64,000 bases of DNA, taken from positions 1-64,000 of the forward strand of contig CAVPIK010000014.1 in the NCBI GenBank assembly GCA_963704975.1, in the 5' to 3' direction. Source of the DNA: JAGNDO01 sp963704975. Lineage in GTDB: Bacteria > Chloroflexota > Anaerolineae > Caldilineales > Caldilineaceae. A program made the translations under genes and the position numbers. Numbering within the stretch: the first letter of the stretch is position 1; each line of letters opens with the position of its first letter. A model generated the notes under the pieces. That model saw nothing but the letters and a program-made list of their open reading frames with translations, searched no databases and was not told the DNA's origin. This document shows positions 18,812 through 28,414 of the stretch, one piece after another.

Positions 18812-19313
18812 TGCCCCGTACCACCATCGGCCCTGCCAGCAGCGCCAAAGTCAACAGACCCAACATCATAGCGATATAGAGGGAGCGGCTGCGGCTAAGG
18901 CCCACGCTTTCGTCAAAACTGAGCATGGTCTCGCCGTCTTTCTCCATCTGCCAAATTTTCAAGTAGGCGGTTTCGTCCGCAGGATCCACATCTAGCAAGG
19001 GGGGGAGGGTCCAGATGGTGACCGTGCCGCCTTGGAGCAGGGAATCCCCCACATTTTCAAATTTGGTGCGGATGTTGGTGACAAATTCGAAGGTGAAGGG
19101 CACATCCACCAACTGGAAGGTCAACCATTCATCGGTGCGGCTGGTCTTACCCCGAGCCTTAAAGTCCATATTGGTGATGGTGCCCTCCCAGCGATCCAGA
19201 TTCGTCATGGCCGGCTGTTGCGTATTCAGGGACGCACTGGTGAGGGTCACACCTAGGGCTAGAACGAGAAGATAATAGAGGGGCCAAAATAGTCGGTCAA
19301 TCGTTTTTTTCAT
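18789..19313 (-). CDS. Hypothetical protein with two membrane helices
   Basis: A 174-residue protein I do not recognise. One helix near residues 8-27 (LFWPLYYLLVLALGVTL) and one near 145-165 (LYIAMMLGLLTLALLAGPMVV) bracket an about 110-residue domain rich in beta strands (WEGTITNMDFKARG, TVTIWTLPPLL). The domain would lie outside the cell. It is downstream of cofC on the same strand, 48 bases away. Confidence 0.6.
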   Translation of the reverse strand: MKKTIDRLFWPLYYLLVLALGVTLTSASLNTQQPAMTNLDRWEGTITNMDFKARGKTSRTDEWLTFQLVDVPFTFEFVTNIRTKFENVGDSLLQGGTVTIWTLPPLLDVDPADETAYLKIWQMEKDGETMLSFDESVGLSRSRSLYIAMMLGLLTLALLAGPMVVRGIKRATGS

Positions 19314-19361
19314 GAGAAACCTCGTGATTTTAGTGGGTGACCATTCAACAAAATGGATGGT

Positions 19362-19967
19362 CTATTTTTGGTTCATCACCCACAGATCCGCCGGACTGTC
19401 TAGGTCCACGGCCAAGGTGGGCGAATTGATGACATAGATGGGCAAGCCGGCGACATCCGCCAAGCTGCGATGACGGGCAAAGCTCTTGGCCCCAAAAGCA
19501 AAGGGGATGGCCCCGATGGGGCGCATGGCCAGGGCGTTGGTGCCGCCGTCCTTGCTTTCCGCCAGGCAGATCCCCGCCGGGTTGGGCAGACTTTGCTCCA
19601 GTTGGGCAATGTCTTGCCGGGTGATCAGGGGCAGATCCCCTGGCAGCACCAGGATGGCCTGGGCACCCCGCTCTGCGGCGATGGATGTGGCTTGATCCAA
19701 GGCGGCGTTGATGCCCTCCCCCACCTCTTCCACGGGGATCGCCCCAACTTCAGCAGCCAGGGCCAGCACATTCGGATCCCGGCTCACCACCAGCACCCCG
19801 GCCAACACCCGGCTGGCCGCGGCCACCTCCAGCAGGTGGATCAACATCTGGCGGCTGACCACGGCCCGCTCGGTGGGCGAAAGCTGGGAGGCCAGACGGC
19901 TCTTGCCCTGCCCAAAGGGCTTGACCGGCACGATCAGCCATAATCCGCTGTGGGCGTCCTGCCTCAT
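19362..19967 (-). CDS. cofC: 2-phospho-L-lactate (or PEP) guanylyltransferase, CofC/FbiD
   Basis: A 201-residue nucleotidyltransferase that activates 2-phospholactate or phosphoenolpyruvate with GTP in coenzyme F420 synthesis. It has the N-terminal motif VPVKPFGQGKSRL (residues about 13-25), the metal-binding LVLPGDLPL and the DGGTNALAMRP segment typical of CofC. Ends with AVDLDSPADLW, also conserved. It follows cofD by 9 bases, so they form an operon. Whether it uses 2-phospholactate or PEP cannot be read from the sequence; the adjacent FbiB-like nitroreductase favours PEP. Confidence 0.92.
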   Translation of the reverse strand: MRQDAHSGLWLIVPVKPFGQGKSRLASQLSPTERAVVSRQMLIHLLEVAAASRVLAGVLVVSRDPNVLALAAEVGAIPVEEVGEGINAALDQATSIAAERGAQAILVLPGDLPLITRQDIAQLEQSLPNPAGICLAESKDGGTNALAMRPIGAIPFAFGAKSFARHRSLADVAGLPIYVINSPTLAVDLDSPADLWVMNQK

Positions 19968-19976
19968 AAACCAGCC

Positions 19977-20961
19977 TCAAGCAGGCCCACGCCTTTTGTT
20001 GCCCCGATCTCCGTCGGCAAATGCCACAATTGCCTGGGCCAGACGTACCCGGCTGGCGTCATCGTGCATGATCGTGTCGGTGATCAGCGTGGGGAAGCCC
20101 ACCACCGCGGCCACGTCGGCGTCGGCGTCGTCAATCACAAAGGCGTCCAAAATATCCTGCAAATGGTCGGCCACGGTGAGGGGGCTGATCATCTCGCCCA
20201 TCTCTTTCATCATCTTGGCCGCCGGGCCTTTGATGGCTTGGCCGCCCACAATCGGGCTGACGCCGATCACCGGGCGGGGGCAACTGCGGATGGCTTCCCT
20301 CATGCCGGGGATGCTGAGGATGGGGTCGATGCTGACATAGGGGTTGCTGGGGCAGATGACGATGAGGTCGGCGCTGCGGATGGCGTCCAGGGCGGCCTGG
20401 GGGGGCGTGGCCTGTTCCGCGCCCACAAAGCTGAGGTCGACGAGCACGGGTTCGCAGCGCAGACGCACAAAATAGTGCTGAAAGGGCAGATCCCCTTGGT
20501 CCGTGTGGACCAGGGTGGGGACCGGGGAATCGCTCATGGGCAGGATGGTGGAGGGCACGCCCAGGCTGCGGCGCAGGCGGTCGGTGACGTCGCAGAGGGA
20601 GATGCCCTGGCGCAACCAGTGGCTGCGGCGCAAATGCAGGGCCAGATCCCGGTCGCCCAGGCGGAACCAATCTTCCCCGGCCAGGCGGGCGGTCTCTTCC
20701 AGCACGGCGAAGGATTCCCCGGCCCGGCCCCAGCCCATCTCCGGGTTGTGGACGCCGGCCAGGTTGTACAGCACCGTGTCCAGATCCGGGCAGACGGTGA
20801 GGCCCCAATGCTCGAAGTCGTCCCCGGTGTTCACAATCACGGTCAGGTTGCCCGGCTGGCAGCACGGCTTGCAGCCCCGCGGCCAGCTTCGCCCCGCCCA
20901 CCCCTCCGGCCAAGGCGACGACGTTGAGGTTTGGTTTGGGGTGTGCGGTGGGTTGGGTCAT
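19977..20961 (-). CDS. cofD: 2-phospho-L-lactate transferase CofD/FbiA, frameshifted
   Basis: An about 327-residue enzyme that transfers the activated C3 unit to the deazaflavin Fo. The N-terminus has VALAGGVGGAKLAAGL, the nucleotide motif of the family; VIVNTGDDFEHWGL, CPSNPYVSIDPIL and VSPIVGGQAIKGPAAKM follow. The frame breaks near 20851, where one extra G in a GGG run separates AVLPAG from NLTVIVNTG. Removing it restores the full family length. It lies directly upstream of cofC and downstream of a palindromic element and the nitroreductase gene. Confidence 0.88.
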
Positions 20962-21033
20962 GGGGTTTGTGTTCCGTGTTGCGTGACGAGTTTCGAGTGT
21001 CGTGTATCGAGTCTTGTGTGTGTGGCAGACCAG

Positions 21034-21208
21034 CCAGCGCAGGTTGAGTAGCCGCCAACGCTATTCTGTCTACGTACCATTGACCGGCGGCGTATCGAAA
21101 CCGCAGCGGGTCAAGCCGATCTCGTGTTGACCCGCTGCGGTTTCGATACGCCGCCACTTCTTGAATGGTCAGCGGAGATCTCGGCGGCGGCTACTCAACC
21201 TGCGCTGG
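21034..21208. mobile_element. Non-autonomous palindromic element, copy A
   Basis: A 175-bp element with perfect 23-bp terminal inverted repeats (21034-21056 and 21186-21208), ending in agcgcaggttgagtagccgcc. Inside is a second perfect 29-bp inverted repeat (21086-21114 and 21127-21155). It has no coding capacity. Related copies are at 47503-47653 and 53560-53705. It fills most of the gap between cofD and the nitroreductase gene; short tgt/cgag-type oligomers precede it (about 20965-21030). Confidence 0.85.
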
Positions 21209-21223
21209 CCTAGGGTTGACCGG

Positions 21224-21892
21224 TCATTCCCGCCAGACCACCCGTGTTTCAATCGGCTCCCGCTCCCGGCTTTTCTCCTCGGCGGGATAGCCCAGGGTGA
21301 TCAACGCCTGGGGATGCCAGTCGGCGGGCAGATCCAGCACATCCCGCACCAGATCCGGGACGAAGAGGGGGGCGCACATCCAGCAGGCGCCCAGGCCGAA
21401 ATGGTGGGCGGCCAGGAGCAGGTTTTGGCAGGCCAGGGCCACGCTCTGCACGGCCATGGTCCACTCGGCGTCGGCCCGGTGGCGGTCGGGATAGTCGTCC
21501 ATCTCCGCCAGGGTGAGGCTGGGCACGATCAGCGCCGCCGCCCCGGTGATGCGGGCGTGGCTGATGGCCACCCGGCGCTCGATGAAGGCTGGGTCGGCTC
21601 CGTCTGCCCCCAGATCCTGTCGCCACTGGGCCGCCATGCGCTGGCTCAGGGCCAGCTTGATCGGGTCAGACGTCACCACGCAGAAGCGCCAGGGCTGCCG
21701 ATTGTGGGCCGAGGGGGCCCAGGATGCCGCGGTCAACAAGGCATGTAACGTGGCCCGGCTGATCGGCTGGTTCGTGTAGCGGCGAATCGACCGCCGCCCC
21801 TGGATCAGCGCCCAAAAACGCGCATCCGCAGCGGGATCGCCACTGGGATCGCGCTCTTTGGAGGCAGGGTCAGCAGAAAAGGCGAAAGTCAT
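21224..21892 (-). CDS. Nitroreductase-family protein, FbiB C-terminal-domain-like
   Basis: A 222-residue flavoprotein. RRSIRRYTNQPI is the FMN-binding start, followed by AASWAPSAHNRQPWRF, also typical of the FbiB C-terminal domain, and LGACWMCAPLFVPDLVRDVL. In actinobacterial F420 synthesis that domain reduces dehydro-F420-0 and is fused to the glutamate ligase. Here it stands alone beside cofD and cofC, while the ligase gene (cofE) is at 33743. A general nitroreductase is the alternative. Confidence 0.78.
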   Translation of the reverse strand: MTFAFSADPASKERDPSGDPAADARFWALIQGRRSIRRYTNQPISRATLHALLTAASWAPSAHNRQPWRFCVVTSDPIKLALSQRMAAQWRQDLGADGADPAFIERRVAISHARITGAAALIVPSLTLAEMDDYPDRHRADAEWTMAVQSVALACQNLLLAAHHFGLGACWMCAPLFVPDLVRDVLDLPADWHPQALITLGYPAEEKSREREPIETRVVWRE

Positions 21893-21938
21893 GGCAGAAT
21901 TATAGCACGGTGCGCCTCATTCCCTTGGAAAAGCAACC

Positions 21939-21967
21939 TTGACGCTCTTTGGGCTGGGGTGTAGAAT
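21939..21967 (+). promoter_or_regulatory. Promoter of the LLM oxidoreductase gene
   Basis: TTGACG (21939-21944), 17-base spacer, TAGAAT (21962-21967). It reads towards the start at 22113 and is divergent from the nitroreductase gene. Confidence 0.65.
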
Positions 21968-22112
21968 GACCTGAAGGTTGCTTGACAATGCCTCCCTGTG
22001 TCGCCACAACCCCCCAATACTGATTATCCACCGGGCCGCTCCGCCCAACCCCAGATCCAGCACCAAAATTCATCAACCCAATCCATGCACCAAACAGCCT
22101 GAGGAGGAAGAG

Positions 22113-23120
22113 ATGCCAGAAAAATATACACGGGTTGCACTCTATTTGCAGGACAAACATCCCATCCGTGAAGGAATGGAATATGCCAAATATGCCGAGG
22201 AAAAAGGCTTCGAGGCGGTCTGGCAGGCGGAAAGTCGGCTGGTGCGGGACGCCATCGTGCCCATGGCCGCCTTCGCCGCGGTGACGGATCGCATCAAGAT
22301 CGGCTCTGGCGTGATCAACAACTGGACCCGCAACATCGGTCTGCTGGCCGCCACCTTCTTGACCTTGGACGATCTGGCCCCGGACCGCATCATCTGTGGC
22401 ATCGGTGCCTGGTGGGATCCCCTGGCCAAGAATGTGGGCATCGACCGCCGCAAGCCCCTTCTGGCCATGCAAGAGACCATCGAGGTCATGCGCAAGTTGC
22501 TGGCCCTGGAAAATGTCACCTTTCACGGCGAGTTCCACAACGTCAACGGCATCGAACTGGATGTGGTGCATGGCCGCCGGGAACCCCGCAACGTGCCCAT
22601 GATGATCGGCGCCACCGGCCCCAAAATGATGGAACTGACCGGCGAGATTTCCGACGGCGCGGTGCTCAACTATTGCGTGGCCCCGGAATACAACCACGAG
22701 GCCCTGGAACAGTTGGAGACCGGAGCCAAGCGGGCGGGCCGCACCCTGGACGACATCGACCGCCCCCAGCTGATCGTCTGCTCTGTCCACGAAGACCGGG
22801 CCACGGCCCTGGACGGCGCTCGGGAACTGCTGACCCAATATCTGGCCCAACAGCCCCACATCGCCAAGGCCAGCAACGTCAAGCCGGAGATCGTGCAGCA
22901 GATCCAGTCCATCTTGGGCTGGCCGGCCAGCCACGAACAGGTGCGGGCCGCCATGCACCTGGTCCCCGACGACCTGGTCGAGCGCATCACCGCCAGCGGC
23001 ACGCCGGACGAGGTGCGGGCCAAGGTGCGCCGCTATGTGGACAACGGCGCCACCTGCCCCATCCTCTACCCGCTGGGGGATGTGAAGTTGATGATCGATA
23101 CGTTTGCGGACGGATACTAA
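22113..23120 (+). CDS. LLM-class F420-dependent oxidoreductase
   Basis: A 335-residue TIM-barrel enzyme of the luciferase-like family. Features are the start YTRVALYLQDKHPIREGMEY, the FEAVWQAESRLVRDAIVP segment, VTDRIKIGSGVINNWTRN and PMMIGATGPKMMELTGEISDG, all close to F420-dependent methylene-tetrahydromethanopterin-reductase-like enzymes. F420 as cofactor is supported by the neighbouring cofC, cofD and nitroreductase genes. GAGGAGG lies 5 bases before the ATG at 22113. The substrate is unknown. Confidence 0.85.
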   Translation: MPEKYTRVALYLQDKHPIREGMEYAKYAEEKGFEAVWQAESRLVRDAIVPMAAFAAVTDRIKIGSGVINNWTRNIGLLAATFLTLDDLAPDRIICGIGAWWDPLAKNVGIDRRKPLLAMQETIEVMRKLLALENVTFHGEFHNVNGIELDVVHGRREPRNVPMMIGATGPKMMELTGEISDGAVLNYCVAPEYNHEALEQLETGAKRAGRTLDDIDRPQLIVCSVHEDRATALDGARELLTQYLAQQPHIAKASNVKPEIVQQIQSILGWPASHEQVRAAMHLVPDDLVERITASGTPDEVRAKVRRYVDNGATCPILYPLGDVKLMIDTFADGY

Positions 23121-23212
23121 ACGTATTGAGTGTTGCGTATTGAGTACTTGGATGACATGCTGATTCCGGATGCAACACGCAATACTCATACACGCAACAC
23201 TCGGACACTCTA
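23121..23212. repeat. Tandem-oligomer inverted repeat (gtgttgcgta family)
   Basis: Left gagtgttgcgtattgagta, right aatactcatacacgcaacactc, imperfect. It fills the gap between the LLM gene and the next small gene. Confidence 0.6.
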
Positions 23213-23517
23213 TGCTAAAATTCACACTCTCCACCCTCTTCACCACCGCCCTGCTGCCCCTCTTTTTGTCTTGGAGTCGGGCGCAGACGGAAGGGCAGAT
23301 CGACAAAATGCAGGAAGCCTCCTTCAACACGCCGGGCATGGAGTCGCCCATCACGCCGCCCATGTTGGCCGGGGGTGTCGGGTTGATGGTCGGCCACTTT
23401 GTGGTGGGCGGCTGGCTGGGCCAAAAGGGGTGGCAGTCGTTCCTCAGCCTGCTGGTCGGCATGGGCGCGGGGACAGCCCTGTTCTTTCAGTTGCTGAAGC
23501 GAGAATCCAAGCCATGA
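23212..23517 (+). CDS. Small hypothetical membrane protein
   Basis: A 101-residue protein I do not recognise. An N-terminal hydrophobic segment (FTTALLPLFLSW) could be a signal or membrane helix. Two more helices (MLAGGVGLMVGHFVVGGWLG and FLSLLVGMGAGTALFF) follow a polar loop. Its stop overlaps the ATG of the DUF3891 gene (ATGA), so the two are translationally coupled. Confidence 0.6.
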   Translation: MLKFTLSTLFTTALLPLFLSWSRAQTEGQIDKMQEASFNTPGMESPITPPMLAGGVGLMVGHFVVGGWLGQKGWQSFLSLLVGMGAGTALFFQLLKRESKP

Positions 23518-24305
23518 TCGTGCGCAAGATGCCCGAGGGCAAGCTGTTGTGCATGCACCAGACCAGCCACGCCCTCACCGCCGAGCAGTTTTGCCGCCAT
23601 TGGGGCAACGCCGACTTCGCCAAGCCCCGGCCCTATTCGCCCACCATTCTGGCCATCTCCCAGCACGACAACGGCTGGTACGACTGGGAACTGCGTCCCA
23701 AACTGCGGGATGACGGCTATCCCATGGATTTTCTGCGCAACCCGGACCATGAAGGCAAGCTGAATCTGTGGCGGCTGGGCATCAGCCGCACGTCGGAGCA
23801 ACACCCCTACGCCGGATTATTGGTCAGCCGCCACGCCTCGTTGCTCTATCAAGACGCCCTGGCCTCCTCTTCGTATGACGAGCACAATCTGCAATTGACC
23901 AAAGCTTTTTTGGCGGATCAGGATGCTTTGTCCGTGCGGGTGCGGGAACGTCTGCGCCACGACTCGTTTTTGGGGGCTGTCCTGGCCCCAGATGTGGTGG
24001 ACGCCAACAGCCGCTTGCTCCAATTTGGCGATCGGGCCAGCCTTCAGGTCAGCATCCCCTGGGGCAACGACTACATCCACCCCATCTGCCCGGTGGATTG
24101 GGCGGGGACGTACACGGCCATCCGCATGCAGTTTGACGACGACTGCATCACCTTCGACCCCTGGCCCTACGGCGTGGACGAGTTCAAAGTCCACATGTAC
24201 GGCCAACTCCTGGACCAACGCACCTTCGCCGACGAAACCGCCTATCACGAAGCCCTGGCCGCGGCCAGGTATTTCCGGCATACGTGGACGGTGCATCGGG
24301 GGTGA
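23514..24305 (+). CDS. DUF3891 family protein
   Basis: A 263-residue cytoplasmic protein of the DUF3891 family, of unknown function. Conserved features are HQTSHALTAEQFCRHWG, the ISQHDNGWYDWE motif with His and Asp that could bind metal, and AGLLVSRHASLLY. The His/Asp pattern recalls HD-type hydrolases, but this is only a suggestion. It starts inside the stop of the preceding membrane-protein gene and runs to 28 bases before the molybdenum-hydroxylase gene. Confidence 0.8.
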   Translation: MIVRKMPEGKLLCMHQTSHALTAEQFCRHWGNADFAKPRPYSPTILAISQHDNGWYDWELRPKLRDDGYPMDFLRNPDHEGKLNLWRLGISRTSEQHPYAGLLVSRHASLLYQDALASSSYDEHNLQLTKAFLADQDALSVRVRERLRHDSFLGAVLAPDVVDANSRLLQFGDRASLQVSIPWGNDYIHPICPVDWAGTYTAIRMQFDDDCITFDPWPYGVDEFKVHMYGQLLDQRTFADETAYHEALAAARYFRHTWTVHRG

Positions 24306-24332
24306 GTTATCACCCATCATTGGAATTTGGAA

Positions 24333-25752
24333 ATGATCATGTACTCAACCTACCTCTCCCCCACCACCCTTGACGAAGCCCTGGCCCTCAAAGCCCAACA
24401 CGCAGACCGCGCCCGCATCCTCGCTGGCGGCACGGACCTGCTCTTGGAGATGGAGCGAGGCGTGCGCAAGGCCCCAGACGGCGGCCCGCTGGTCCTGATC
24501 GACCTCACCCGCATCCCTGGCCTGGCCGAGATCCGTGAAGCGGACGGGGTGATCCATTTGGGGCCGCTGGTCACCCACAACCAGGCCGCGGCCAGCCCGC
24601 TGATTTCGGCCAAGGCCCTGCCCCTGGCCCGGGCCAGTTGGGAAGTGGGCGCGCCCCAGATCCGCAACCGGGCCACCGTGGCCGGCAACCTCATCACCGC
24701 CAGCCCGGCCAACGACACGATTGTGCCGCTGATGGCGATGGATGCCAGCGTCACCCTGGCCAGCGCCGAGCGGGGGGAACGCACCCTGGCCCTGGCCGAT
24801 TTCATCACCGGCTTCCGCAAAGTGGACATGCAGCCCGACGAAATTTTGGTCGGCATCAGCTTCCCGGCCTTGACCGAAAACGAGCGGGGCAGCTTCATCA
24901 AACTGGGGCTGCGCAAGGCCCAGGCCATCAGCGTGGTCAGCATTGCCGGGATCGTCGCCTTCACCCCCGATGGCGTGACCGTTGCTTCCGCCCGCATTTC
25001 CTTGGGCGCGGTGACCGCAGTCATCGGTCGGGCCACGGAAGCCGAAGCCTTTTTGGTCGGCAAAGCCCTGACCGACGACGTGATCGACCAGGCCGCCGAG
25101 TTGGCCCTGAAATCCGCCAGCCCCATCGACGACATCCGGGCCGGGGCGGACTATCGCCGGGGCATGGTGCGCACCCTCACCGCCCGCCTCCTGCGCCAAC
25201 TGCGGGATGGCACGGGAGCGGGACGGCTGGTCCGACCACCCCATCACCCTGTGGGGGGACACCGGCGGCGTCTGGCCGGTCAACTCGCCCCTCGCAACTC
25301 GCAACTCGCAACTCTCGACCGTCAACGGCCAACCGGTAAACCTTCCCGGCCACATGAATCTGCTGGACAGCCTGCGGGAAGCTGGCTTTGTGGGCGTCAA
25401 AGAGGGCTGCGCCGAGGGGGAATGTGGCGCCTGCACGGTCTTTTTGGACGGCATGGCGGTCATGGCCTGCATGGTCCCCGCGGAACGGGCGGCGGGCAGC
25501 GAAGTGGTCACCGTGGAAGGACTGGGCAACCCCGAACATCTGCACCCGATCCAGGATGCCCTGGTGCAGAGCGGCGGCGTCCAGTGCGGCTATTGCACGC
25601 CCGGTTTCGTCATGAGCGCGGCCAAGCTGTTGGAAGAACGTCCCCACCCCAGCCGGGCCGAGGCCGCCGAGGCCTTGACCGGCAACCTGTGCCGGTGTAC
25701 GGGCTATCGTAAGATTTTGGATGCAGTGGTGATGGCCGGGGAGGCCGACTAA
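24333..25752 (+). CDS. Molybdenum hydroxylase FAD-binding and 2Fe-2S subunits fused, frameshifted
   Basis: An about 472-residue fusion of two xanthine-dehydrogenase-family subunits. Residues about 1-290 are the FAD subunit: ILAGGTDLL, GAPQIRNRATVAGNLITASPANDT and RADYRRGM-like ADYRRGMVRTL. Residues about 340-472 are the iron-sulfur subunit: C-x4-CGAC in EGCAEGECGACTVFLDG, and CGYCTPGFVMS with LCRCTGY for the second cluster. The join is broken by one extra G near 25220 (GTGAG versus GTERDGW). The first cluster domain contains an in-frame insertion of heptamer repeats (25280-25318) encoding SPLATRNSQLST. Either ATG 24333 or 24339 could start it. Electrons pass from the Mo subunit (28415) through these centres. 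Confidence 0.82.
25280..25318 (+). repeat. Heptamer repeat inside a coding region
   Basis: Three to four copies of ctcgcaa in tandem lie within the 2Fe-2S part of the molybdenum-hydroxylase gene and keep the frame. Homologues do not usually have such a segment before the NLLDSLRE helix. Confidence 0.6.
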
Positions 25753-25755
25753 TTC

Positions 25756-26896
25756 ATGGCAAAAATAGGGCAATATTGGACGCTGGGTACTCAATTTTGG
25801 GGTGATTCTGATTCTGGCGTTGGTGTTGAGCGCCTGTGCCGAAGATCCGTCGGTGAGCACGACGGATTCGACTGCCGACACCGAGACCGCCCAGGCCGAC
25901 GACGCCAATTGGGACTATTACGAACTGCCTGAAGATTGTCTGGCCGGCGAGGTCTACGACGAGGTGGATCAGCTCTGCTACGAGGAGTTGGTCTGCGACG
26001 AGGACGGGGTTTGCGAAGGAGATGGCTGGATCGATCTCTTTTTTGAACTAGCTGGCGCCTTTCTGGACGTGGACCTAACCGAGGCCTCAGAAAATTACGA
26101 CGACTTTGGCGAGGCCCCCCTTGTCACCTACGCGGTGGACGGCAACCGCATCTTCGACCCGGAACTGGGCGCAGTCACGTCGGATCTGGTCATCTTTCAA
26201 GAAGACACGGCCCTGCACGAGAAGATCTGGGTCTATTTTGCCACCCTCTTCCCCCCGGAGCGTCGCCCCTATCTCACCCAATACGTCATCTTCACCGACG
26301 GGCCGGAAAATGTCCTGGCCTCGGTCAACCCGGACCCGGCGGACCCCACCAAGTGGGTGCTCTGGCCGTTGATCCCCAGGACGCCGCCGACCCGACGGAA
26401 CTGACCTACACCCTGATCCACGAATACGCCCACCTGCTCACCCTCAACGAGGACCAGGTGCCGCCGGACATGGCCTTGGCCCTGGAGCCGGACAACGAAG
26501 ATCTGTACAACGAAGCGGTCACACGCCTGCCCCACCTACTTCCCCGGCGAAGGCTGCGCGCTGGATAGCGCCTATATCGACGATTTTGTGGCCCGTTTCT
26601 GGGGCGACATCTACGCCGAGTGGGAAGAGATCGCCTACATGGAGGACGAAACCGAGGCCGAGGACGCCCTCTACGCCTTTTACGAGCAATACCAAGATCA
26701 GTTCGTTTCGGACTACGCCCCCACCTCCCCCGAAGAGGACATCGCCGAGGCGTTCTCCATCTTCATCATGCAGCCCAAACCCGCCGGCGAGACCATCGCC
26801 GAGGAGAAGGTGCTCTTTTTCTACGACTACCCGGAATTGGTGGAACTGCGGGCGGAGTTGGTTTCCCGGCTCTATTCCCGGCTGCGGCGGCGGTAG
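25756..26896 (+). CDS. Zinc-metallopeptidase-like lipoprotein, frameshifted
   Basis: An about 380-residue exported protein. With one G removed near 25797 the ATG at 25756 gives a complete lipoprotein signal ending in LVLSAC. A highly acidic linker with two Cys pairs (LPEDCL, QLCYEELVCDEDGVCEG) follows. The later part contains TLIHEYAHLLTL, an HExxH zinc motif, and a downstream NEAVT glutamate plus DIAEAFSIFI that could supply the third ligand. Two more frame breaks are near 26365 and 26530. I do not recognise a named family. GGGGAGG from the preceding gene end lies upstream, so it may be co-transcribed with the molybdenum-hydroxylase gene. Confidence 0.6.
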
Positions 26897-26954
26897 GGAA
26901 GGAAGGTCACGCAAGAGCTGTTTTTTTGATCGACATTGACGAAAGAAGGCCAAC

Positions 26955-27327
26955 ATGGAGATCGAAGTACGCGAGTTTTTGGACAACTATCCGGCCCCAG
27001 TGCAAGAGATAGCCTTGGCTGTGCGTGCCCTGGTCTTCGACTTGGTGCCCGAAGCCAGGGAGCGGGTCTACACCGGCTGGCGCATCATCAGCTTTAGCTT
27101 TGGCGGCGGCACGGACGGCCAATTCTGCGCCGTCCAGCCCAACAAAGGCGCGGGCCGGGTCAACCTGCACTTCCCCGCCGGCGATGGAGCTGGCCGACCC
27201 CGGCCATCTGCTGGAGGGGGACGGCAAGCGCATGCGCCACATCAAAATCACCAGCCTGGCTGACGAGCGTTTTGTCGAGCGCATCCAGGCATTAGTCACC
27301 GAGGCCGCAGCCTTGGAACGCCCATAA
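26955..27327 (+). CDS. DUF1801/YdhG-like small protein, frameshifted
   Basis: An about 123-residue protein with the DUF1801 fold: FLDNYPAPVQEIALAVRALV, the YTGWRIISFSF strand and FCAVQPNKGAGRVNLHF. After a single-base gain near 27182 the frame resumes with ELADPGHLLEGDGKRMRHIK and an EAAALERP end. The family is related to the iron-chaperone/frataxin-like YdhG group; function is unproven. AAGG precedes the ATG. Confidence 0.7.
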
Positions 27328-27338
27328 AGGAGAAGCCA

Positions 27339-28388
27339 ATGCCGAGCAAACAATTAGCCCCGTCAGTTTGGACGCGCCTCTTTGCCGCAGCCGACCGCAT
27401 AACGGAAATCGCCCCCTGGGAGTGGATGTTCGAGGATGAGATGTTTGGCGTCCAAGATCCTGTCTCGGGCGAGATCAACTATGTCAGCGTGATGGGCCAC
27501 TTGGGCGAACACTACTCAATCGCCGTCTACTTGGGAGATGAGGCGGCGAACGATATCCTGAGTCTTATGGGAGATCCATACGCCGCCGATCCGGAACGAA
27601 TCCTGGAGACCAGGCAACTTCAGCTTTCCTATGAGGATCGGAACCAGTTAGAGCAAAACGATCGGGATCTCATCAAATCTATGGGGTTGAAATATCGAGG
27701 GCGCAATGCTTGGCCCATGTTCCGCAGCTATCGCGCAGGCTATATACCTTGGCGTTTGGACGAGGAAGAGGCCGAACTGCTGGCCACCGTGCTGGAACAA
27801 GCCATCCAGGTGATTGAGCGCTATGCGGACGATGATGATCTGCTCTTCGCCGATGAGGAGGAGGGAGAAACAGAGGGTGAGCACTATTTGGTACGGGTTC
27901 CCGCCGTCACCGCAACCGGGTTGACGTGGCAGGACGAATTCAAGCTGCTGAAGCCAACCCCAGCCCAGGTTTTGGATATTGGCATATCCAAGGAAGCCCT
28001 TCGGCGTGCCGAGAAGTTGCCTCGCAAAAAGGGGACATTGGAAGTGGATTTTTTCATGGTTCCCACGCCTATCGGCACCCGGGGCGAACGGGCACAGCTT
28101 CCGTACATGTTGCTTGTGGTGGACGCCAAGAGCGGCATGGTCTTCGGCGCAGATATGGTTGAGGTAACCGGGACAGTCCTGGACACCATGGTTCAACTTC
28201 CCGAAATGCTTACCATAACTTTGCTCCGCCTCGGTTACGTGCCCTCGGAGATCCATACCAAGTCAACCCGCTTGGCCCAAATCCTGAGCGGATGGGCAAA
28301 TCTCATAAAGACCCCCGTCCAAAACCGCCCCCGTTTGCCTTCCCTCGAAATGGCGAAGGAAGGCATGCTCTCTTTTCTGGATCGATAA
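27339..28388 (+). CDS. Hypothetical acidic protein, possibly DUF7309/DUF6930-like
   Basis: A 349-residue cytoplasmic protein, uninterrupted. The N-terminal half contains WEWMFEDEMFGVQDP and YVSVMGHLGEHYSIAVYLGD; a central acidic loop (DDDDLLFADEEEGETEGE) separates it from a second half with TLEVDFFMVPTPIG, LLVVDAKSGMVFGADMV and GYVPSEIHTKS. This layout recalls proteins that combine DUF7309 with DUF6930, but I cannot confirm it. AAGGAG lies before the ATG. The end of the gene is 26 bases before the Mo-subunit start. Confidence 0.6.
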   Translation: MPSKQLAPSVWTRLFAAADRITEIAPWEWMFEDEMFGVQDPVSGEINYVSVMGHLGEHYSIAVYLGDEAANDILSLMGDPYAADPERILETRQLQLSYEDRNQLEQNDRDLIKSMGLKYRGRNAWPMFRSYRAGYIPWRLDEEEAELLATVLEQAIQVIERYADDDDLLFADEEEGETEGEHYLVRVPAVTATGLTWQDEFKLLKPTPAQVLDIGISKEALRRAEKLPRKKGTLEVDFFMVPTPIGTRGERAQLPYMLLVVDAKSGMVFGADMVEVTGTVLDTMVQLPEMLTITLLRLGYVPSEIHTKSTRLAQILSGWANLIKTPVQNRPRLPSLEMAKEGMLSFLDR

Positions 28389-28414
28389 ACCCACCTAACC
28401 CCAAGGACTTCACC

